Assembly (NCBI GenBank): GCA_035290185.1
Contig: DATDUW010000012.1
Location: 1-7,379, forward strand
Direction of reading: 5' to 3'
DNA: 7,379 nucleotides
Source: DATDUW01 sp035290185
GTDB lineage: Bacteria; Patescibacteriota; Patescibacteriia; UBA9934; GWF2-40-263
The position numbers were made by a program, and so were the translations under genes. Under the pieces are notes generated by a model. The model had not been told where the DNA came from and ran no database searches. It saw nothing but the letters and a program-made list of their open reading frames with translations. Positions 1-4,878 of the stretch are shown in pieces. Numbering within the stretch: the first letter of the stretch is position 1; every line of letters starts with the position of its first letter.

Positions 1-349
1 CGTCCACGACGAATGTTCCGTGAACGACATACTCCGTCCATGTCCAGCCCGTGGAGCTACAAAACTCGGATGTTACAACCCTAGAGCTTCGAGCAGAACG
101 AGATAACTGGTCATTCATCGACTCGGGAGCGTACAGCTCCCATTTTTGCTCCTGAAACCAGGCACGTATCTGATAATACGCCATCGCCTGGTGGCGAGCG
201 GCCATTCTCTCGGGGCTATTGTCCCCCAGATCCTTATACGGGTCGACGGACCCGTTGGCCTCCCAGACGGCCTCGATCTCAGCCAAAAACCCCTGAGCCG
301 CCGCTTTCGCGGCCTGACGCTCGATGAACTCCCGTTTCAGATTCTCCAT
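1..349 (-). CDS. Hypothetical protein, N-terminal 116 residues (3' end beyond window)
   Basis: An open frame runs from an ATG at 349 to the window edge with no stop, giving 116 residues that begin MENLKREFIERQAAKAAAQG. The start is well supported: AAGGAGG (356-362) lies about 6 nt upstream, and a good promoter stands farther upstream. The N-terminal half looks helical and charged. It has a short Asp/Pro segment (VDPYKDLGDNSPERM, about residues 34-48), then a helix rich in aromatics (HQAMAYYQIRAWFQEQKWEL). The last 30 residues look more beta-like (TGWTWTEYVVHGTFVV). There is no signal peptide or membrane segment, so it is probably cytosolic. I do not recognise the family. It follows the receiver-like gene and its small neighbour in the same direction but has its own promoter and leader. 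A plus-strand frame over the same DNA lacks these signals. Confidence 0.72.
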   Translation of the reverse strand, partial: MENLKREFIERQAAKAAAQGFLAEIEAVWEANGSVDPYKDLGDNSPERMAARHQAMAYYQIRAWFQEQKWELYAPESMNDQLSRSARSSRVVTSEFCSSTGWTWTEYVVHGTFVVD

Positions 350-362
350 GACCTTCCTCCTT

Positions 363-380
363 GTCCAGGCTCTCCCGGAC
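363..380 (-). promoter_or_regulatory. Hairpin abutting the Shine-Dalgarno site of the left-hand gene
   Basis: On the minus strand GTCCGGG-AGAG-CCTGGAC forms a 7-bp stem (one G-U pair) with a 4-nt loop. It ends one base before AAGGAGG, the ribosome binding site of the gene starting at 349. A hairpin in this position could stack against or modulate ribosome access. No function is shown, and the stem does not itself sequester the Shine-Dalgarno site. Confidence 0.5.
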
Positions 381-434
381 TTCCTTGTTGGTATTCCCTT
401 ACGGTCCGTCAATCAGGGCCGGGGGAAAAGGTTC

Positions 435-500
435 TCTGCTTCGTAGACAGCATCCAGAACACCAGGATCTGATGTACTAAATGCTGTCTATTTCAGCAGA
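435..500 (-). promoter_or_regulatory. Long inverted repeat in the leader of the left-hand gene
   Basis: TAGACAGCAT at 444-453 and ATGCTGTCTA at 481-490 are a perfect 10-bp inverted repeat with a 27-nt loop. Beyond short internal loops (3 and 4 nt) a second 6-bp stem follows, TCTGCT (435-440) with AGCAGA (495-500). The structure lies inside the predicted 5' leader of about 215 nt for the gene starting at 349. It could be an RNA regulatory element, or a DNA operator if bound as double strand. There is no T-run after it, so it is not a simple terminator. I cannot match it to a known riboswitch or T-box. Confidence 0.55.
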
Positions 501-570
501 ATTCTCTCTTTTTGCGTTTTAAAGATCTTCTTTGTACACAAAAGCTCTTTCTTCATTCTCGAATAGAGAA

Positions 571-599
571 ATTCTACCATTTTTTTAATGATTTGTCAA
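571..599 (-). promoter_or_regulatory. Sigma70-type promoter for the left-hand gene
   Basis: On the minus strand TTGACA (594-599) is followed by a 17-nt spacer and TAGAAT (571-576). The -35 matches consensus and the -10 matches at 5 of 6 positions, and the surroundings are AT-rich. The start site should be near 564, giving a leader of about 215 nt to the ATG at 349. It stands after the terminator of the preceding transcription unit. Confidence 0.8.
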
Positions 600-700
600 A
601 TAAAAATAACAAACAATTTGAAGAATAAAACGAGTTTCGAGAACTCTGCATATCTGAGTGCTGACGGATCTGGAACAGTTACACCACGGCATATTTCACT

Positions 701-770
701 ATTTCTTCAAAAGAAACACCCCGCCGAACCGACGAGCGACCCAGACGGGGCGTTTCGGTTCGAACGGGGT
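701..770 (-). terminator. Rho-independent terminator after the two-gene unit
   Basis: Just after the stop at 788, minus-strand ACCCCG and CGAACCGA pair with TCGGTTCG and CGGGGT (arms 755-770 and 718-732, with a small internal loop). The 22-nt loop is followed by GTTTCTTTT. Stem and T-rich tail fit an intrinsic terminator, although the loop is long and the T-run imperfect. Confidence 0.62.
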
Positions 771-787
771 TGAGACGCCCTCTACGA

Positions 788-1198
788 TCAGGTCTGCTGT
801 TCGAGGAGCCGGGCGACCGTACGGGGACCACGGATGAAGGCCGACATGTCGGAGCCGACGTAGAACCGACGAGACCTGTTGGCGTCCATCCAGTTGGCCA
901 ACTCCCGGCACCGACTAGCCATCTCAGCGATGATTTCGCCGCGAGTTGGAAGCGGCTGGGGTTTCGGCGGCCGCTTCGAAAAGAGCTTCTTCCACCACGG
1001 CAAGGCGTGATAGTTGTTGAGCGCTGTCATGGCATCCGTGTGCTTCTCTTCCAGAATGGCCATGACCTCATCGAGGGCCGGAAGGAAGATTTCCTTGGTC
1101 AAATCTTCCGGCTGCATTGTTCGCCATTCTTGACCACCCCAGAGAGGAACCCCAAAGAACAAATCGTTGTATCGGTTGACCGCAGCATCACCATTCAT
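788..1198 (-). CDS. Small hypothetical protein downstream of the receiver-like gene
   Basis: This 136-residue protein starts at an ATG with AAGGAG 7 nt upstream and ends in TGA. I do not recognise the family. Residues 1-30 are mixed with several aromatics (NDLFFGVPLWGGQEW). Residues 31-66 look like an amphipathic helix (EIFLPALDEVMAILEEKH). A basic, proline-rich linker follows at about 68-86 (WWKKLFSKRPPKPQPLPTR), then another helix around 87-105. There is no signal peptide and no clear transmembrane span. It begins 30 nt after the stop of the receiver-like gene and ends at a terminator, so the two are probably co-transcribed and may act together. A longer plus-strand frame across the same DNA has no ribosome binding site and is treated as a shadow. 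Confidence 0.7.
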   Translation of the reverse strand: MNGDAAVNRYNDLFFGVPLWGGQEWRTMQPEDLTKEIFLPALDEVMAILEEKHTDAMTALNNYHALPWWKKLFSKRPPKPQPLPTRGEIIAEMASRCRELANWMDANRSRRFYVGSDMSAFIRGPRTVARLLEQQT

Positions 1199-1228
1199 CG
1201 AAAGACTCCTTGTTACGCTTGGTTGTTT

Positions 1229-2173
1229 TTAGAGCCCACGAAGGACATTCGCGAGAGATTGGGTTCTTCGCCCTTTCTCACAGTTGCTGTGGACACCCAC
1301 CTTCTCAAAATCTTCCATGGTTCCGCCCGTGTTACCGAACAACGTCACGTTCGGAAACCAGCTTCTGAGGTTGGGTACGAGTTCCGGTCCTGTCAGATGC
1401 ACCGGATCGTAACGGTTGGACAGGTCTTTATCCAGCAAGACCACGTCGGGGGACATCATCTGCTCCTGCAGCGCCTTGATATGAGCCTCTTTCGAGTCTC
1501 CGAGGCGCTCGGCATATCCCTCTGAGCTGTAATGGAGGGTCGAGATGTTGATGTTCGGCCAACCCGCCAGTCGGAACACTGTGTTGACAAGCTCGGTCAA
1601 GCTATCGTCGATGACGACAACGGAAACCGGCCGGCTCGGCACAGGAAGTCCATCGATATTCGGGAGACACTTCTCGTAGTTGGGACGCAGGGGCAACAGC
1701 CCTTTCTCCAGTAAATGGAGATTGAGAACCGCGAGGAGCGTCCTTCTTTCGATCCTCTCTATTCCGTCATTCCATTCCTCCACCAGCAGTGACGGAAAAA
1801 GAGTGAAGAATCGCCACATGGTGTCGGTGTCCCGGTCACTCTCCCCACTTTCAAGGAGACCTTTGAGCTGACTCAGACGGTCCTGTGCTGTCGTGGCCCT
1901 ATCCCCTTCCAGCGATTTGGGAAGGAAGAGGCGGTAGTAGGCAGCTTCCACCTGAGGAAGAGGAAGGCCGGCCCGGAGGCAGACGGCACAGAAGGCGTTG
2001 AAAACCTTCTGTCGGGCCTCGAAGAACTCAGACACTTCGTAGGTCCGCTCATACTTCCGTTCGTTGGTAAAAAGCGGGTTATCAAGAATGGCTGCAAGAT
2101 CGTCGGCAAGTTTGATCATCCCACAGGCCTCAAGCGACGGACGCCCTTCGTCTACTACACTACCGTAGTGCAT
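1229..2173 (-). CDS. Response-regulator-like protein: unknown N-terminal domain plus C-terminal receiver-like domain
   Basis: This 314-residue protein has an ATG start with AAGGAG 6 nt upstream. Residues 1-175 are mainly helical and unrecognised, with two Cys (62 and 65). From about 182 the pattern fits a CheY-like receiver: a strand ending in the acidic pair D189-D190 (VSVVVIDDS), a strand ending at the likely phosphoacceptor D248 (PDVVLLDKDL), a strand followed by T282 (VTLFGNTGG), and K300 as a candidate for the conserved lysine. The segment between the first two strands is longer than usual. The receiver is at the C-terminus and no output domain follows it, so any output function must lie in the N-terminal half or in a partner. 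No histidine kinase gene is seen. Receiver fold is fairly likely; phosphorylation is inference. It heads a two-gene unit with the small protein at 788-1198. Confidence 0.75.
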   Translation of the reverse strand: MHYGSVVDEGRPSLEACGMIKLADDLAAILDNPLFTNERKYERTYEVSEFFEARQKVFNAFCAVCLRAGLPLPQVEAAYYRLFLPKSLEGDRATTAQDRLSQLKGLLESGESDRDTDTMWRFFTLFPSLLVEEWNDGIERIERRTLLAVLNLHLLEKGLLPLRPNYEKCLPNIDGLPVPSRPVSVVVIDDSLTELVNTVFRLAGWPNINISTLHYSSEGYAERLGDSKEAHIKALQEQMMSPDVVLLDKDLSNRYDPVHLTGPELVPNLRSWFPNVTLFGNTGGTMEDFEKVGVHSNCEKGRRTQSLANVLRGL

Positions 2174-2187
2174 TTCACACTCCTTCC

Positions 2188-2207
2188 TTATTATTCCTTA
2201 TTATTCC
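2188..2207 (-). repeat. Tandem 10-bp repeat in the leader of the receiver-like gene
   Basis: GGAATAATAA (minus strand) occurs twice head to tail just before GGAAGGAG, the ribosome binding site of the gene starting at 2173. The repeat places several purine-rich GGAA stretches in front of the start. It may simply be a slippage product in AT-rich leader DNA. Confidence 0.6.
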
Positions 2208-2253
2208 ATTGGGAAAGATCCATTTTTCGAAACCCTAAAAAAATCTGCTTTTT

Positions 2254-2282
2254 TAAGTACCATAAATTACTTAGTTTGTCAA
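2254..2282 (-). promoter_or_regulatory. Candidate promoter for the receiver-like gene
   Basis: On the minus strand TTGACA (2277-2282) is followed by 17 nt and TACTTA (2254-2259). The -35 is consensus and the -10 is weak, but ATGGTA spans the spacer/-10 junction exactly as in the promoter at 571-599. The predicted leader is about 75 nt. Confidence 0.58.
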
Positions 2283-2328
2283 CCGATATTAACAATTAAA
2301 ACATCCAGTGAATCTGTTGAATAACCAA

Positions 2329-2374
2329 CAAAAAAGACGCACGTGCAATCGGTAGCGATAAAATCACACGTGCG
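2329..2374 (-). terminator. Rho-independent terminator of tRNA-Glu
   Basis: Starting a few bases after the encoded CCA, minus-strand CGCACGTG (2367-2374) pairs with CACGTGCG (2338-2345). A 21-nt loop lies between, holding an inner ATCG/CGAT stem. The tail is TCTTTTTTG. Confidence 0.85.
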
Positions 2375-2379
2375 CCTTT

Positions 2380-2455
2380 TGGTGACCCTATGGGGAATCG
2401 AACCCCAGTTTGCTCCGTGAGAGGGAGCCGTCCTAAACCGCTAGACGATAGGGCC
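2380..2455 (-). tRNA. trnE: tRNA-Glu (anticodon CUC), CCA encoded
   Basis: The cloverleaf is complete: acceptor GGCCCTA/TAGGGTC (one G-U pair), D stem GTCT/GGAC, anticodon stem GCTCC/GGAGC with loop CTCTCAC (anticodon CTC, reading GAG), T arm TGGGG-TTCGATT-CCCCA, discriminator A, then an encoded CCA (2380-2382). It is a single-gene unit with its own promoter at 2467-2495 and terminator at 2329-2374. It sits between the division genes and the receiver-like unit. Confidence 0.96.
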
Positions 2456-2466
2456 AGGCGGGGGAA

Positions 2467-2495
2467 AGCGTAGCATGCTTTTTTCCTCTTGTCGA
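2467..2495 (-). promoter_or_regulatory. Promoter of tRNA-Glu
   Basis: Minus-strand TCGACA (2490-2495), a 17-nt spacer and TACGCT (2467-2472) precede the tRNA. The predicted start (about 2460) lies only some 5 nt before the mature 5' end. The discriminator TTTCCCCCG is GC-rich, as in many stable-RNA promoters subject to growth-rate control. Confidence 0.65.
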
Positions 2496-2510
2496 GATCT
2501 TTGAGACAAA

Positions 2511-2537
2511 CGAAAAATCTCGGTTTCCCGAGACTTT
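2511..2537 (-). terminator. Rho-independent terminator of the mraZ-rsmH-ftsL unit
   Basis: Minus-strand TCTCGG-GAAA-CCGAGA is a 6-bp stem capped by a GNRA tetraloop, preceded by AAAAG and followed by TTTTTCGTTT. It lies about 80 nt after the ftsL stop and before the tRNA-Glu promoter, so it separates the two units. Confidence 0.85.
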
Positions 2538-2618
2538 TCGATCTTTTCTTTTCTTTTTATTTCTCTAAATCGCCACACGCAGGAGGCCTTGAGGGCACCC
2601 GCGCGCAGCGGTTAGATT

Positions 2619-2978
2619 TCAATGATTAAACGAGACCACGGACCCCCCTGTCCTGCCTGCATAAGCCGGCGTCTCGGTCTTTACGAGTCCGAGCATCCGT
2701 GTCTTCGTGGCAACAGCGTCCATGGCCCCGGCCTCCGATGCCAGAACCTCCAACCGCTGATTCTCCAGGGTCAAATCCTGAATATGGGTCTCGAGATCGC
2801 GCATCTGATAACCGCGCGTAGAGGAACGCGTCACCTGTGCTACGGAAACGATGGCGGTTCCCGCGATCAGGCATGCGCAAAGCGCATTCCAGAGCACGGT
2901 CTTTCCTCCTTTTCCCCGCGCCCGCGGAGAAGAAGGAAGACGGGAAAGCGTTTTGTCCGGTTCAGAATGCCGTTGCAT
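2619..2978 (-). CDS. ftsL: FtsL-like septum protein
   Basis: This 119-residue, single-pass membrane protein has the FtsL/FtsB plan: a basic cytoplasmic N-terminus (1-27), a transmembrane span at about 28-48 (TVLWNALCACLIAGTAIVSV), a short coiled coil at about 57-82, and LGLVKTETPAYA near the C-terminus, a pattern common in this family. FtsL joins FtsB at midcell to activate the septal peptidoglycan synthase. Position after mraZ and rsmH supports the name more than sequence does, since FtsL proteins diverge widely. The frame stays open upstream to about 3200 inside rsmH, but those residues look unlike protein. I chose the ATG at 2978 because it gives a normal FtsL length; it has no clear Shine-Dalgarno site. 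ftsI does not follow. Confidence 0.8.
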   Translation of the reverse strand: MQRHSEPDKTLSRLPSSPRARGKGGKTVLWNALCACLIAGTAIVSVAQVTRSSTRGYQMRDLETHIQDLTLENQRLEVLASEAGAMDAVATKTRMLGLVKTETPAYAGRTGGSVVSFNH

Positions 2979-3001
2979 AATGGCTTTGCATTGGGTTGGA
3001 T

Positions 3002-3043
3002 CGGACGGCTCGCGCTTCCTTGCAAGAAAACGCCGGCCGTCCG
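3002..3043. repeat. 42-bp imperfect palindrome between rsmH and ftsL
   Basis: CGGACGGC (3002-3009) pairs perfectly with GCCGTCCG (3036-3043). The interior continues as an imperfect stem with three mismatches (GCG/CGC, TT/AA, CTT/AAG) down to a tiny loop. It fills about half of the 89-nt gap between rsmH and ftsL. No T-run follows on the minus strand, so it is not an intrinsic terminator. It may be a REP-like palindrome, or an mRNA processing or stability hairpin. Confidence 0.55.
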
Positions 3044-3067
3044 GTGCATCCCCCCGAAAAAAAGGGG

Positions 3068-3949
3068 TTAAGAAATCCGCTCGGCAACGCGCAGTTTCGC
3101 GCTGCGAGAGCGGGGATTTTGGGACATCTCTTCCTGAGAAGGAACAACCGCTTTCTTGGTAAGAATTCGTAACCACTTTCCTTCCCCGGCCTTCATCCAT
3201 CGCTTGACCAACCGATCTTCGCCCGAGTGGAAAGAAATTACTGCTAACCTCCCGCCGATTTTTAACCTTTCCATGGTCTGCGGAAGCACGCGAACCACTG
3301 CTCCCAACTCATCGTTAACGGCAATCCGAAGGGCCTGGAAAACGCGTGTGGCTGGGTGGACTTTTCCCCGCCGTGGGGAAACCGATAGGATGATATCGAC
3401 CAACTCCGCAGTCGTCTGAATAGGGTGTTGACGACGGATGTTGACAAGGGCCTGGGCGATCTGTTGAGCCCGCGGCTCTTCACCATACAGGCGAAAAATC
3501 TTCGTCAACTCAGCCTTATCGTACGTATTCACGAGATCTGCCGCGGTCATCCCCTGGCTTTGATCGTATCTCATGTCCAAAGGTCCGGAAGCCGAGAACG
3601 CAAAGCCTCGAGCAGGATCTTCCACATGAGCGGAAGAGAATCCGAGATCGAGCAGGATTCCATCCACAAGAGCAGGGTCGAAAGCATAAGCCTGCTGTTC
3701 AAGTGAAACGTAGGAATCATGAACGAAGGTTGCGATATTCCCAAAGGGGGCCAGGCGCTCCCTTGCGGTCGCGAGATTCTCCGCGTCCCGATCTATCGCC
3801 AGCAGACGTCCCGTAGGAAGAATCCGTTTGAGGATAGCCTCCGCGTGGCCGCCGTGTCCGACCGTTCCGTCAATGAAGCGTTGTCCGGGCCGCGGATCCA
3901 ACCACTTCAAAACCTCCTCGAGGAGAACCGGCGTATGAAGGCGGGTCAT
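3068..3949 (-). CDS. rsmH: 16S rRNA (cytosine(1402)-N(4))-methyltransferase
   Basis: RsmH (MraW) uses S-adenosylmethionine to methylate N4 of C1402 in the 16S rRNA decoding centre. The 293-residue product carries the family signatures: N-terminal HTPVLLEEVL (5-14), SAM motif DGTVGHGGHAEAIL (27-40), acidic AIDRD (51-55), DGILLDLGFSSAHVEDPARGF (96-116, shown in parts: DLGFSS, then DPARGF), PLDMRYD, RVFQALRIAVNDEL (202-215) and ISFHSGEDR (238-246; the usual form is ISFHSLEDR). The inserted helical domain lies between about 130 and 195. Length is slightly below the usual ~310. The ATG at 3949 aligns with the conserved N-terminus. It is 32 nt past the mraZ stop and lacks a clear Shine-Dalgarno site, so an in-frame extension to 4072 over mraZ is rejected. 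Confidence 0.97.
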   Translation of the reverse strand: MTRLHTPVLLEEVLKWLDPRPGQRFIDGTVGHGGHAEAILKRILPTGRLLAIDRDAENLATARERLAPFGNIATFVHDSYVSLEQQAYAFDPALVDGILLDLGFSSAHVEDPARGFAFSASGPLDMRYDQSQGMTAADLVNTYDKAELTKIFRLYGEEPRAQQIAQALVNIRRQHPIQTTAELVDIILSVSPRRGKVHPATRVFQALRIAVNDELGAVVRVLPQTMERLKIGGRLAVISFHSGEDRLVKRWMKAGEGKWLRILTKKAVVPSQEEMSQNPRSRSAKLRVAERIS

Positions 3950-3981
3950 AAGTTTGTCCGCCGAAGCCTGATAGGAACGGA

Positions 3982-4413
3982 CTAGACGCCAATCTCGCCG
4001 AGCTGTTCGGCAATCTGTTCCGCGTTTTCCTCTGCCTTGCGCTTGTAGGCGTCCCACCGCTCCGCATCCCAAATTTCCAGCCGTGTAGAAAGGCCGGCGA
4101 CTACCGCGTTCTTCGAGAGCCCAGCGTACTGGCGCAGGTACTCGGGGAGGACCACTCTGCCCTGTCGGTCCAACTCCACATCCATGGCGCCCGCAAGCAT
4201 GAGTCGGGCGAAGGCGCGGCTATTGGCCTGCCCCAGGGGCAAGGCAGCCAGTTTCCCGGCCAACTTGTCCCACTCCTCCTTGGGGAACAGGAACAAAGAA
4301 GAATCCAATCCCCGCGTCACCACGGCACCGCCGCTCAAGGCAGCCCGAAACTTGACCGGGATTGCCAACCGTCCTTTTTCATCCACCGTATGATTGAACT
4401 CGCCGATGAACAT
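3982..4413 (-). CDS. mraZ: Transcriptional regulator MraZ
   Basis: MraZ is a ring-forming, AbrB-fold DNA-binding protein that regulates the division and cell wall (dcw) cluster it heads. The 143-residue product matches the usual length and has both half-domains with their DxxxR signatures: D11-R15 (FNHTVDEKGRLAIPVKFR, 7-24) and D82-R86 (VELDRQGRVVLPEYLR, 79-94). The C-terminus is a charged helix. The ATG at 4413 puts the canonical start MFIGEFNHTVD at residue 1. An in-frame GTG at 4503 would add 30 residues translated from the operator and leader and is rejected. The gene heads mraZ-rsmH-ftsL. TGG repeats over its promoter suggest autoregulation. Confidence 0.97.
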   Translation of the reverse strand: MFIGEFNHTVDEKGRLAIPVKFRAALSGGAVVTRGLDSSLFLFPKEEWDKLAGKLAALPLGQANSRAFARLMLAGAMDVELDRQGRVVLPEYLRQYAGLSKNAVVAGLSTRLEIWDAERWDAYKRKAEENAEQIAEQLGEIGV

Positions 4414-4484
4414 GAAAGGGAACCTTTGGCCGCGGATTGAAATACCGCTTTGGGATGAAAATGGAGGAACGGGTTCTTTAATTC

Positions 4485-4534
4485 GATCCCCACTTTTCAC
4501 CACCTAGAACCATTTTATTCCACCCTATTCCCTG
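4485..4534 (-). promoter_or_regulatory. MraZ operator: 10-bp-phased TGG repeats
   Basis: Read on the minus strand from 4534 the DNA divides into consecutive 10-mers: CAGGGAATAG, GGTGGAATAA, AATGGTTCTA, GGTGGTGAAA, AGTGGGGATC. Four in a row carry RRTGG at the same position, and the first has a GGG variant. E. coli MraZ is known to bind TGGG-type direct repeats with 5-nt spacers, which is the same 10-bp period. The array runs through the spacer and -10 box and past the start site, so bound MraZ would block the promoter. Confidence 0.78.
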
Positions 4535-4540
4535 CGTCAA
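4512..4540 (-). promoter_or_regulatory. Promoter of mraZ-rsmH-ftsL
   Basis: Minus-strand TTGACG (4535-4540), a 17-nt spacer and TAAAAT (4512-4517) make a near-consensus sigma70-type promoter. The start site is predicted near 4505, about 92 nt before the mraZ ATG, and the -10 lies inside the MraZ repeats. Confidence 0.85.
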
Positions 4541-4579
4541 CGGAGAGAAACTTCTTTAAAATTTCTCTTAAATAAGAAA

Positions 4580-4609
4580 AGAAAATAAAAAATCCACACA
4601 GATGTGGAT
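4580..4609 (-). terminator. Second terminator downstream of tRNA-Thr
   Basis: Minus-strand ATCCACA-TCTG-TGTGGAT is a 7-bp stem with a 4-nt loop, followed by TTTTTATTTTC. It isolates the tRNA-Thr transcript from the mraZ promoter. Confidence 0.8.
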
Positions 4610-4630
4610 AAATAAAATTCCCCACTGGGG
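4610..4630 (-). terminator. First, weaker terminator downstream of tRNA-Thr
   Basis: Minus-strand CCCC-AGT-GGGG (4620-4630) is followed by AATTTTATTT. The stem is short but GC-only, and it lies about 40 nt past the tRNA 3' end, just before the stronger terminator. Confidence 0.5.
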
Positions 4631-4667
4631 TACAAATTTTTTAAACAGGGACGAAAAAAGAAGAAAC

Positions 4668-4742
4668 TGGAGCCGAAGGTGGGATTCGAACCCACGACCT
4701 CTGCTTTACGAAAGCATTGCTCTACCACTGAGCTACATCGGC
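4668..4742 (-). tRNA. trnT: tRNA-Thr (anticodon CGU), CCA encoded
   Basis: The cloverleaf reads acceptor GCCGATG/CTTCGGC, D stem GCTC/GAGC, anticodon stem around TTCGTAA (anticodon CGT, reading ACG), T arm GTGGG-TTCGAAT-CCCAC, discriminator T, and encoded CCA (4668-4670). Two pairs are imperfect: a U-U at position 6-67 and A-G at 27-43, both joining the 5' half to the 3' half. The 5' half is repeated in broken form immediately upstream, and the only recognisable promoter lies upstream of that broken copy. Expression therefore probably requires readthrough and 5' processing. Confidence 0.93.
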
Positions 4743-4770
4743 CTATTGTCTTTGAACCAAAGCATTGCTC

Positions 4771-4847
4771 CCCGCCCTCCAGCCTTCCATTCTGTCAGAC
4801 AGGAGTGGCCGGGCCCGCCAGCCTGGCCTTTAGGCCTGGGCGGCGGG
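4771..4847 (-). repeat. 77-bp non-coding, MITE/REPIN-like element inserted in the D arm
   Basis: The element is defined exactly by the uninterrupted tRNA sequence next door. Its ends are imperfect terminal inverted repeats, CCCGCCGCCCAG and CTGGAGGGCGGG (10 of 12 positions pair). Inside are two hairpins: 4814-4847 (CCCGCC...GGCGGG around TAAA, 12 of 15 pairs) and about 4788-4809 (CTGTC-T-GACAG with a CCA/TGG base). It has no reading frame. No target duplication is seen. Confidence 0.7.
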
Positions 4848-4858
4848 TACCACTGAGC

Positions 4859-4878
4859 CCTGCCTGCCGGCAGGCAGG
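4859..4878. repeat. 20-bp perfect palindrome inserted between acceptor and D stem
   Basis: CCTGCCTGCC is followed directly by its exact reverse complement GGCAGGCAGG. Comparison with the intact tRNA-Thr shows it is a clean insertion between GTA and G (minus strand) with no base lost or duplicated. Such a self-complementary unit is REP-like, but no transposase is present in the window. Confidence 0.82.

Noticed and set aside
390..420. Possible second promoter beginning TTGACG near 410 on the minus strand
   Set aside because: No acceptable -10 sequence occurs at 16-18 nt spacing.
146..472. Plus-strand open frame of 108 codons
   Set aside because: The opposite strand carries a better-supported gene (ATG at 349 with AAGGAGG and an upstream promoter). 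The plus frame also crosses the leader hairpins.
770..1525. Long plus-strand open frame (251 codons) over the two left-hand minus-strand genes
   Set aside because: It has no ribosome binding site, covers two minus-strand genes that both have good Shine-Dalgarno sites, and its start lies within the terminator hairpin. It is a coding shadow.
2979..3200. N-terminal extension of the FtsL-like gene into rsmH
   Set aside because: The added 74 residues overlap conserved rsmH codons in another frame, look unlike protein and would make FtsL far too long.
3950..4072. N-terminal extension of rsmH over the end of mraZ
   Set aside because: RsmH proteins start just before HTPVLL, and the extra residues are a shadow of mraZ.
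4414..4503. N-terminal extension of mraZ from a GTG at 4503
   Set aside because: The start would lie in the operator next to the predicted transcription start, and MraZ proteins begin at MFIGEF, which is the ATG at 4413.
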